Shown here piece after piece: positions 41,332 through 48,241 of a DNA stretch of 48,241 nucleotides (position 1 is the stretch's first letter; each line of letters begins with the position of its first letter). The notes beneath the pieces were generated by a model. It was not told the origin of the DNA, searched no databases, and was given only the letters and a program-made list of their open reading frames with translations. The stretch is taken from IMG/VR virus record IMGVR_UViG_3300010148_000019, positions 1-48,241 of that record. The stretch is one strand, 5' to 3'. The stretch comes from a virus. The position numbers and the translations under genes are program-made.

Positions 41332-42219
41332 TCAAGCCCCTCGTGTGACCGAAGCGGCGAGATTGTGTACTTCATCCCAAGACATGTTGCCCAAGTCTTG
41401 TGTGGATGGGACTTCGACATTCGTTGTAGAAGCCGACTTTTGAATTGATGTGCCGGAAATGGCGATGTTATCAATTCGCTCACTTAGAGCGTTGATGGAC
41501 TTCATCACTTCATTGATTGGGGCACGAGCATCGAACTCGGCTTTTTCAGCCTCATGCTTTGCGATTGCCATTTCTTTGCTCAATCGGTCAGCAAATTGAG
41601 ATTCAAGGTCGCCACGGAATCCTTGTTCCAATGCGGCGGCTTTGTACACTTCGTATGCGGCTTCAATATCACTTGAAGAAACATTGTTGTGGTTAAGGTA
41701 GCCCTTGCTCATCGAAACAGGTCCGAGTGCGCCGGATGGGGTCTTACCACCGGTTGAGGTGATAGCGTTGATTGCACCAGTTGATGGGCTTCCGTTCTCT
41801 TGTCCTCGGCCACGGACTTGACCACCGAAGTAGTCAGCACCGTCAACAGCGTCGGGGTTGTCGAAGCCACCAAGTTGTGCCTTCTCCAAGTTGTCGAAAT
41901 GTGTTCGTGCTTGCATAGTGTCAACACCAGCAGATTTGAGGGTGTCTTCCATCCAGTTTAGGTATTCAGCGGTGATTACATCGCTGTATTCACTCTTTGC
42001 GTACATCTTATCATCTTTCATATCTTCATCATCCTTTTTGTCTTCGTCTTTGTCAGCGAATGGGTTTTTGGATTCTTTCTTTTCCTCTTTGGGTTCGGAA
42101 TCATCCTTTTTGTCGTTCATGTGTTCTTTGAGGCCGGGAGGCATTTCGCCTTTTTCCATTGCGTCAAGTCGTGCTTCAAGTCTGTTCATAACATTGTTTA
42201 AGTCATTTTCTGTGGTCAT
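41332..42219 (-). CDS. Nested scaffold protein produced from an internal start
   Basis: An in-frame ATG at 42219 opens a 295-residue product (TTENDLNNVMNRLEARLDAM) containing only the scaffold part. It begins just after the last protease segment. AAAGGAGG lies 8 nt upstream, the most canonical ribosome binding site in the virion operon. This resembles lambda Nu3, which is nested in gene C. The scaffold would be made in excess of the protease fusion. The N-terminal coiled-coil-like helix and the acidic-basic middle (DKKDDSEPKEEKKESK) fit a scaffold. Not proven, but the signal is strong. Confidence 0.7.
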   Translation of the reverse strand: MTTENDLNNVMNRLEARLDAMEKGEMPPGLKEHMNDKKDDSEPKEEKKESKNPFADKDEDKKDDEDMKDDKMYAKSEYSDVITAEYLNWMEDTLKSAGVDTMQARTHFDNLEKAQLGGFDNPDAVDGADYFGGQVRGRGQENGSPSTGAINAITSTGGKTPSGALGPVSMSKGYLNHNNVSSSDIEAAYEVYKAAALEQGFRGDLESQFADRLSKEMAIAKHEAEKAEFDARAPINEVMKSINALSERIDNIAISGTSIQKSASTTNVEVPSTQDLGNMSWDEVHNLAASVTRGA

Positions 42220-42735
42220 GTTGGTGTCCTCCTTTAGAATGCGAAATTGTGCTTCGGGGTTAATTCCCTTTTCACAAATCGTAATCTCATGTAGTTCCAT
42301 CTTACTAATTTCTTGGTAATCTCCGTGTTCTCCATCGGACTTTCGCACTCGCTTGAATGCCTGTCCTCCAATGGAAAATCCTTGCAGATTACCCTTACGG
42401 ATTTCTGCGGCCACTTCACGAGCCTTTTCAATGTCGTTGCGAAGTGAAACAACCACAAACATACCAGTATCATCAACTTCGGATTTCCACATCCTTCCGT
42501 TTGAGTCAACATAGGAGTCAATAACTTCTCCCACTTGAATGTTAGAGTGAGCAAGTTGTACATTGCGGAACTTGTCACTCTTCATGAATCCGCCAAAAGC
42601 ATCCTTTAGTGCTGAACGGGTAATGAGGTCGCCTTGCTTGTCCACCAGTTCAACTGATGCGTAGCCAGCGATAACCATATCGGAACTGCCCTTGATGAGA
42701 GCAATGCCGGAGGTAGGTCGCTTAAGGGACAACAT
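41332..42735 (-). CDS. Prohead protease-scaffold fusion protein
   Basis: From ATG 42735 this is 467 residues. The N-terminal 165 residues have the herpes/HK97-type S78 serine protease pattern: AGYASVELVDKQGDLI, the catalytic His H63 in LAHSNIQVGE, the Ser S121 in LQGFSIGGQ, and MELHEITICEKGINPEAQF near 146-163. The remaining 300 residues are a charged, Lys/Asp-rich scaffold region with helices near the end (ISDAYEVYKAAAL-like segment, EVMKSINALSERIDN). GGAGGG precedes 42735 by 2 nt. ATG 42756 and 42750 are alternatives. The protease trims the scaffold and capsid inner parts during head maturation. Confidence 0.85.
   Translation of the reverse strand: MLSLKRPTSGIALIKGSSDMVIAGYASVELVDKQGDLITRSALKDAFGGFMKSDKFRNVQLAHSNIQVGEVIDSYVDSNGRMWKSEVDDTGMFVVVSLRNDIEKAREVAAEIRKGNLQGFSIGGQAFKRVRKSDGEHGDYQEISKMELHEITICEKGINPEAQFRILKEDTNMTTENDLNNVMNRLEARLDAMEKGEMPPGLKEHMNDKKDDSEPKEEKKESKNPFADKDEDKKDDEDMKDDKMYAKSEYSDVITAEYLNWMEDTLKSAGVDTMQARTHFDNLEKAQLGGFDNPDAVDGADYFGGQVRGRGQENGSPSTGAINAITSTGGKTPSGALGPVSMSKGYLNHNNVSSSDIEAAYEVYKAAALEQGFRGDLESQFADRLSKEMAIAKHEAEKAEFDARAPINEVMKSINALSERIDNIAISGTSIQKSASTTNVEVPSTQDLGNMSWDEVHNLAASVTRGA
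42228..42235 (-). promoter_or_regulatory. Internal Shine-Dalgarno for the nested scaffold
   Basis: AAAGGAGG on the minus strand lies inside the protease-scaffold frame (codons for LKED), 8 nt before the in-frame ATG at 42219. Spacing and match are ideal. Confidence 0.7.
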
Positions 42736-42756
42736 TACCCTCCGATTCATTGTCAT

Positions 42757-42766
42757 GGTATATAGA
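42757..42766 (-). promoter_or_regulatory. TATA-like element before the protease-capsid genes
   Basis: The 40-nt gap after the large upstream gene contains TTCTATATAC on the minus strand. Its centre is about 27 nt before the ATG at 42735, matching archaeal TATA-to-start distance for a leaderless transcript. It may give the protease, scaffold and capsid genes their own promoter in the late operon. No clear BRE purine stretch is visible. Confidence 0.4.
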
Positions 42767-42775
42767 ATGATACTA

Positions 42776-45700
42776 TTACATTGAAAGAGTTGGAGTATCA
42801 TTTTCATCGTCATAAACGATGGACTCGTCTTCATCGGTCTTCATTTCAATGTGTTTTATTGGCTTTTTCTTTTTTTCTGCGGAATCGGGTTTTATTTCCT
42901 CTTCATCCGGCCTTTTCTTGCCATCATAATCCGGTAAGTTGCTTTCTTCGGTTAATTTTGTAGGACCGCTTGGTGATTCTATAGGTGTAGCCATATCAAT
43001 TCCTAAGCCTTTTGGTCCAGTCCAAGTCAATTTTTCTTTAGCAAGTTGGTCTAAAGCCCTACTGATTACTTCAAGTGCTTTCTTTGTTGAAGGTTTAAGC
43101 AAACGATTGTCGTCTTTTTCATCCAACACCCCTGCCGATTGCTCATCTTGTCTTTTACGACTCGGTACATCTTTTTCATCCATTTCCAACTTCATAAGAT
43201 GACCTTCAATCATCAATGGAGCAATGGTATGCCAATATGGATGAAGACTTTCTGCTAATGTGATTGAATAGTTTGACTTTCTCAAATCACCCAAAGCGGA
43301 AGAAGGTGTGTGTAGATACCAACTTTCTCCAATCCTTTCAACTTGATATACCACAGTGTCGATATTTTTCAAAATTACTTGAATGGTATTGTTGTGGTAT
43401 TCTAAATCGTGTGGTATGAGTATAGGTGAAAATGACTTTGTGAGTAAGTCGAGTGATTCTGTGCTGGCCGCACCTTCGCCTTCACCTTCACTTTCTATTT
43501 GTCCCACTTGTACATTGTACACATCTCGACTTTTTCTTCGCTTCTTAGAAACACCAGTAATAGTCGCTCGAACAATATCGCCAACTTTGAATGCCTTTTG
43601 TTGATTGTGTGCTGTTCCTACATCCATGTAAAATTTGTTTTTATGTGTCACAGCCCGGTTGCCCAATGATTCACCATCAAGAATTGGACCAGCACCAAGT
43701 TGGTATGAGAATGGACCATTACCCTTACGGTTAAGGATAATGAAATTGAAGTCACGAGTTTTACGCAGTAATAACCACTTTGGATGACGACGCTCTCCTT
43801 TCATATATGTGGATTTGTTGTCACGCAGAAGTACAACTTTATGTTCATTCTGTAAAATTTTAACAGCATCTTCAAGTCCTTCTTCATCAGTCATTTTAGT
43901 GTCATGCGGGCCGGGAATAATGACATTTTCATGGCTGTCAAACTGCCCTCTTAGCACTTTCATGCGTTCATGCATCAACATTTCACTCACATTGGTATCA
44001 TCATAATTGATAATGTCAATGATGTTCAAATCTTCTTCACCTACAATACCATCAATAACAAAGTTATTGTCATTTAGTTCTGCAAGGCTTTCTTTGAAGG
44101 CTTTTTTCAATCCTACTTTACGGCCATTCTCGTCGTAAGTGGTAATTTCATTGTCCTTTTGTACGATAATAACACGCTTACCATCGTACCATTTACTCAC
44201 AACCCAAGAACCACTGAACCCTCTCAAGTGTTCAAGGTCGCTTAAATCAAAGATACGATGCATGGGTCGTACAGGTGGAACCCATTCAGCATCACTACTC
44301 TTTGTTAAAAGAACATCCGGGTTCAAAAGAGAAGTAATATATTCTCCCATCTCACCCAAAGCAATACGGTCTTCTGCTGTTTCGTAAGTTAATGGATTCA
44401 TTGCTAAAGCCGGTGATGTGGCATTTTGTACTGGTATGCTTTCTAAACCTTGAAGCACTTGACTACCTACTTCATTTCCATGTAAACCAGTAATTGCATC
44501 TTGCCATGTATTTTGAAACAACTTTGGTTCAGTAAAAGTTCCAACTATAGGTTCACCATCACTTGAAAAATCAATTCCAAATGTTGATTGTTGAGGATTA
44601 GCCACCGAATGTACTACACCGGCTCCGGTGTGTGTTGGTATGATACCATAGGTATCGGGGTTTATTCCACCTACAGGTACAGGTTCTTCATTAAAACCAA
44701 CAGACAGTGTGGTTTTTTCTTGAGGTGTTATGTTATCAATGTTAATTTGATTTTGATTCAAGGCGACAATACTATCAAGTCGGTTTTTTGAAGCACGAGT
44801 CTTGTATTTTTTCTCCCCCGAACCAACACCAAAGCGATTGTGAATGTCAATTTTCTTACCGCCAGCATCAAAGAACGATAAACCAGCAGGTGTCATAAGC
44901 GAATCATCGGCTACGGTGCGTACAACATTGCTTGTAATGCTATGAATTGGGTGTTGCTTCCATTTTTCGTGTTTTGGTTGAGAGTTTTCCATTGCAATGT
45001 GGAAGCCTTCATTTACACTATCTTGCAAAAATTCATCATCACCAGCAAGATGATGCAAAAAGAAATCATCATCAAATTTACCGCTTTCCATAAGTTGGCC
45101 CACGGTACTCACATGCAAGGGTTGGTTTGTATTGTTAGATTCGTCAATTATTCGTTGAACATGTGAAGCCATGCGGTTTCTTTGTTCTGTAGTTTTTGGA
45201 GTAAGACCAAGACCTTCTAAAACTTCATCGGTGTTCATAGTACCATCAACGGTAAAAATTTCGTCACCTTGTAGATGTTCGGTTATTTTTGGATGTACAC
45301 CCTTTTGTCGTTGGGGTACTTTTTCAGTTGTATTACCAAAACGGTATGCTTGAGTTTTGATACCGTGTACATCATGCGGTACTATACCCAACATTCTTTC
45401 AGCCTCAAACATCAGTCGATTGTGATTTGCAAGGAACTGTTGAGGGTCTGTTCTTGCTAATTCTTCACTAAAGTGATTTGGGTCATGTTCCAATACACGG
45501 GGTAGTAAAAATTGTGCGGCTTGAAATACAGACTCACGGCTTGCTTTGAGTAAGTTATTGAAAACTTTAGCATCTGCTTCAACAGGATTGGTTTTACCAA
45601 GTGCCTTCTTTGCGGCTTTACCTTGTAGTTGATTAAGTTCAACTGTGAGTTCTTGTATTTCATTCATAATGCGCTTTGCCCCTTCGGGACTAAACTCTCC

Positions 45701-48241
45701 TTGTGCCGCAGGGTCATAGAGTGTTGATTGAAGTTGTTCAATTTCTGTACGAATATCTTCTTCTCTTTGAACAGAAGGGTACATACCACCGATTGATAAC
45801 GCTCTATGAATAGTGTGAGCATCAAATGGAAGTAGATTACCTTCTTTATCTTGAGTTTTAATTTTACTTTTACCCCTCAAACTTCCTTTTTTGTTTGCCT
45901 CTAACTTTTCTTGTGCCAGTTCATAACGGTGGTTTGTCAGCCATTTATGCAAACCTTCAATGTCGCCAGTGTTGAGTGCTACATCTTGTTGAGCAAGAGC
46001 ATCCTTAAGTTGTTGAAATTCTATGTTATTTTCATCGTCATCAATATCCCCATGAAGGTGATTAAAAACTTCGGTTGCTGAATTGTTGTTCAATTTTGCT
46101 AATGCAGTTAAAATCCTCATATTTTTGGCATCATCGGCGTTTCTAATGTACCGCTTGGTATGTGCAAACGATGGTTGTGTTTGCCCCATTCCTTGAAAAT
46201 CTATGAAATCGTCATGGTCAGCACCATAAGTGACAGGTATTTTTCCATCTTTTAATGCCTTGAGTTGTTCCATTGAAGTTTTGTTGGGTGCATGGGGTGA
46301 ATTACTTCGACCGAGCATAGTTTTGAGATAATGTAGTTTTCTTTTCTTTGCTAATATAGGCGTATCACCGCTATGTGATGAATATGCTTGTTCGGGATGA
46401 GTAGTTTTCATAGCGTTAGATGTAATGGATGGATGGAAATACCGTGTTTTAAATTTCTTTCTTTCTGCACTGTTCATGTTCCTTATTGCATATTCTGTTT
46501 GAGGTGAAAGCGTTGTTTTGTGAAGAGTCCAGTTGTGTTTTTCACCCGCTAATGTTCTTGTAAATACATTGGCTGGTGAAAATATGTTTTCCAACAAAGT
46601 GCGTTTATCGCCTTTATCAAACTTTTTTGTGACTGGGTTCCAAGTACCAACAGGATTTGCTTTTCCAGTACCAAAATGCAACCCTAATGACATATTTTCC
46701 GGGTTTACATTTAATGGTTCATACTGTTTTGAACCTGTTATCGCATTGGTATGCGGTATAGTTTCAAACATTGAAGAAAACTCCGGCATAGTATCGTCTT
46801 CCTTTATGCTTGAAGTTTGTACTGGCTTTTGACCTTCACCAGTAAAGGGGTTAAAAGGCTCATCAGCATCTATGGAAGCAGGTAATAGTTCATCGAGCGT
46901 CAATTGCATTCCGGGCGATAAACTGTGAATTATTTCGTTGTAAGCAGAATGAGTCATACCTGCTCCACCACCTACATCAAAACCTTGACTCCAAAATTTA
47001 GCCGGTCCTACGGTGAAATTACCATTACCACCAAGTTGCCAGTGTTTGGGTACATCTTCATCGGGATGAGGGCCATGTGGGGATTGAAGGAAAGAAAGGT
47101 GTTCCCTCATTTCCTTTCCTCTTGATGCGATATTACCGCTTAATTTTGCTTCTTCTTCCATATTTTCTATGTCTTCTAATGGTATAATAGGACCATCCAT
47201 GTTTCCGTAAATAGGGTGCTTTAACAGTGGTTTACGGGTTTTAGGGTCATAACCGGCAAGGAAAAGAATATCTTCCATTGACATAAATGCTTCATGTGGA
47301 CCTTGCATGATAGTTTTCTTTTTTGGTCGATGGTTTCTTGATGATGCCCATAGACCTTTTACTCCATCTTTTGTTTCAAGGGGGTAAGATTCCGCCATGT
47401 CATTTTTGTCAAGATTCAACTTTGGTAAGAAACTGAATGGTTTACCTACCCACTCACCGTTTTGGTCTTCTTCGATACCATGAGCATCATGCAACGCTTC
47501 AATGATATAATCAGCAATAGAACCAGTTGCTTCTTTTTTATCATCCAACAGTTGGTATGTATGAGCGGCTTCACCAAAGGCATTTTGCAAAAACCTGTTT
47601 TCACCTTGACTATAATCTTCCATACTTTCCATACGATGATATGCATTAGCACCTCTTTGCTCATCACCTCGTGTAGCCCAATTTAACTCCGGTGTACGAC
47701 GAATTAAGTTATTCCAAGCAATGCGAGCAGAAGGTATTGTTTCACCGTTGGGTAATTTTAGAAGAGGGCTTTTATCAAGACCACCTTCTTCATGTATTCG
47801 ACGCATAACTGCTGTACGCTCAACAGGGTTTAGCCATTCAAGACCATACATGTACCCCTCATGACCAAGTGCCGATGGGTGTTCATCACCATTTTCATCA
47901 ACAACATAATCGTCACTTACCCATTGCTTGGCTCTTGCTTCAAAATGAGCAACTCGCAAGCGATTCTCATTTTCTTCTGCCGAACGACCTTCCGAAAGAT
48001 TTGCCTCATTCATTTTGATAGCATCTATGTTATTTCGTTTCCATCGTTGATAATCTCGTTGATACAAGTCATCTTGATGAGAAATATTGCTACCATTTAC
48101 TCGGATTGGTCCTAATAGTGTTTTTTTATTGTGACCAAAAATAAGTGGACTTTTGACCTTTTCAAGTTCATCGTGTAGTAAACCTTCCATTCGTGCTTCT
48201 TCTTTTGAGTGTCCGTTGAAAATGTGACTTCTAAACTTTTC
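42776..48241 (-). CDS. Very large virion-operon protein with a degenerate DNA ligase-like domain (5' partial)
   Basis: The frame is open to the window edge: 1821 codons are visible, 17 of them upstream of the first ATG (48190), with no stop, so the N-terminus is likely missing. Residue numbers here count from 48190. About 1310-1570 resembles an ATP-dependent ligase nucleotidyltransferase plus OB fold: K1333-W-Y-D-G-K-R (motif I), FVIDGIV (motif III, 1377-1383), KVVLLRD (motif IV), WLLLRK (motif V), then a strand-rich KVGDIVRATITGV. The Lys expected two residues before D1336 is W1334 (a Lys lies at -3), and the Glu of DGE and of EGxVxK are replaced. Other parts are charged, with a coiled coil around 815-870. 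The gene lies directly before the protease and probably after the portal outside the window. Confidence 0.6.
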   Translation of the reverse strand, partial: EKFRSHIFNGHSKEEARMEGLLHDELEKVKSPLIFGHNKKTLLGPIRVNGSNISHQDDLYQRDYQRWKRNNIDAIKMNEANLSEGRSAEENENRLRVAHFEARAKQWVSDDYVVDENGDEHPSALGHEGYMYGLEWLNPVERTAVMRRIHEEGGLDKSPLLKLPNGETIPSARIAWNNLIRRTPELNWATRGDEQRGANAYHRMESMEDYSQGENRFLQNAFGEAAHTYQLLDDKKEATGSIADYIIEALHDAHGIEEDQNGEWVGKPFSFLPKLNLDKNDMAESYPLETKDGVKGLWASSRNHRPKKKTIMQGPHEAFMSMEDILFLAGYDPKTRKPLLKHPIYGNMDGPIIPLEDIENMEEEAKLSGNIASRGKEMREHLSFLQSPHGPHPDEDVPKHWQLGGNGNFTVGPAKFWSQGFDVGGGAGMTHSAYNEIIHSLSPGMQLTLDELLPASIDADEPFNPFTGEGQKPVQTSSIKEDDTMPEFSSMFETIPHTNAITGSKQYEPLNVNPENMSLGLHFGTGKANPVGTWNPVTKKFDKGDKRTLLENIFSPANVFTRTLAGEKHNWTLHKTTLSPQTEYAIRNMNSAERKKFKTRYFHPSITSNAMKTTHPEQAYSSHSGDTPILAKKRKLHYLKTMLGRSNSPHAPNKTSMEQLKALKDGKIPVTYGADHDDFIDFQGMGQTQPSFAHTKRYIRNADDAKNMRILTALAKLNNNSATEVFNHLHGDIDDDENNIEFQQLKDALAQQDVALNTGDIEGLHKWLTNHRYELAQEKLEANKKGSLRGKSKIKTQDKEGNLLPFDAHTIHRALSIGGMYPSVQREEDIRTEIEQLQSTLYDPAAQGEFSPEGAKRIMNEIQELTVELNQLQGKAAKKALGKTNPVEADAKVFNNLLKASRESVFQAAQFLLPRVLEHDPNHFSEELARTDPQQFLANHNRLMFEAERMLGIVPHDVHGIKTQAYRFGNTTEKVPQRQKGVHPKITEHLQGDEIFTVDGTMNTDEVLEGLGLTPKTTEQRNRMASHVQRIIDESNNTNQPLHVSTVGQLMESGKFDDDFFLHHLAGDDEFLQDSVNEGFHIAMENSQPKHEKWKQHPIHSITSNVVRTVADDSLMTPAGLSFFDAGGKKIDIHNRFGVGSGEKKYKTRASKNRLDSIVALNQNQINIDNITPQEKTTLSVGFNEEPVPVGGINPDTYGIIPTHTGAGVVHSVANPQQSTFGIDFSSDGEPIVGTFTEPKLFQNTWQDAITGLHGNEVGSQVLQGLESIPVQNATSPALAMNPLTYETAEDRIALGEMGEYITSLLNPDVLLTKSSDAEWVPPVRPMHRIFDLSDLEHLRGFSGSWVVSKWYDGKRVIIVQKDNEITTYDENGRKVGLKKAFKESLAELNDNNFVIDGIVGEEDLNIIDIINYDDTNVSEMLMHERMKVLRGQFDSHENVIIPGPHDTKMTDEEGLEDAVKILQNEHKVVLLRDNKSTYMKGERRHPKWLLLRKTRDFNFIILNRKGNGPFSYQLGAGPILDGESLGNRAVTHKNKFYMDVGTAHNQQKAFKVGDIVRATITGVSKKRRKSRDVYNVQVGQIESEGEGEGAASTESLDLLTKSFSPILIPHDLEYHNNTIQVILKNIDTVVYQVERIGESWYLHTPSSALGDLRKSNYSITLAESLHPYWHTIAPLMIEGHLMKLEMDEKDVPSRKRQDEQSAGVLDEKDDNRLLKPSTKKALEVISRALDQLAKEKLTWTGPKGLGIDMATPIESPSGPTKLTEESNLPDYDGKKRPDEEEIKPDSAEKKKKPIKHIEMKTDEDESIVYDDENDTPTLSM

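Noticed and set aside
41303-41335. Capsid gene start at the upstream TTG (41335) or at ATG 41317
   Set aside because: The shared leader with the decoration gene places GGAGATGA as ribosome binding site for the ATG at 41302.
44000-44210. Active ATP-dependent DNA ligase
   Set aside because: The expected catalytic Lys and two Glu positions are substituted, and the domain is embedded in a very large virion-operon protein.
1-48241. Bacterial marine phage (pelagiphage or cyanophage) origin
   Set aside because: The thermosome, fused archaeal primase, XPF-type nuclease and TATA-like boxes all point to an archaeal host, although tail modules resemble those of bacterial phages.

Overview
The window looks like most of a tailed archaeal virus genome (HK97-fold capsid, siphovirus-type tail, class Caudoviricetes). 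The best match I can name is the magrovirus-like group inferred to infect marine group II Euryarchaeota (Poseidoniales). The archaeal assignment rests on a group II chaperonin (thermosome) gene, a fused archaeal-type primase (PriS catalytic core plus PriL-like Fe-S domain), a Cas4/RecB-type nuclease with four Fe-S cysteines and an XPF/ERCC4-type nuclease. TATA-like boxes and Shine-Dalgarno sequences of GGAGG/GAGGTGA type also fit. No tRNA, rRNA, IS element, integrase or CRISPR array was seen. No TerL, portal or DNA polymerase is in the window. Genes run off both edges, so this is a fragment of a larger genome.

Layout: positions 1-7789 (+ strand) are a tight replication/nucleotide/chaperone operon. 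In order it holds a gene remnant, a small basic protein, a MazG-like protein, a Cas4-like nuclease, an unknown protein, the primase, a small winged-helix-like protein, the ERCC4 nuclease, a P-loop ATPase, a DEDDy exonuclease, the thermosome and two zinc-ribbon proteins. Most neighbours overlap by 4 nt or lie about 5 nt apart. The one clear break (3985-4018) carries a TATA box. A 36-bp convergent junction with a T-rich terminator follows.

Positions 7826-48241 (- strand) are the virion operon, read from right to left. It starts with a very large protein, open at the window edge, that carries a ligase-like nucleotidyltransferase domain lacking canonical catalytic residues. Next come a prohead protease-scaffold fusion with a nested scaffold start, the major capsid protein, a probable decoration protein, head-tail connector genes, the tail tube, tail-assembly chaperone candidates and a short tape measure protein with 37-residue repeats. 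Last come a distal tail protein, a giant 6026-residue tail/adhesion protein (18 kb, more than a third of the window), a basic cysteine-containing protein, and baseplate/fibre candidates ending at the junction.

The two modules converge, as expected for separate early (replication) and late (virion) transcription. Observations most worth following up are the degenerate ligase domain inside a virion-operon protein, the nested scaffold start with a perfect internal ribosome binding site, the giant adhesin, the repeat-built short tape measure, and a near-identical leader in front of the capsid and decoration genes.
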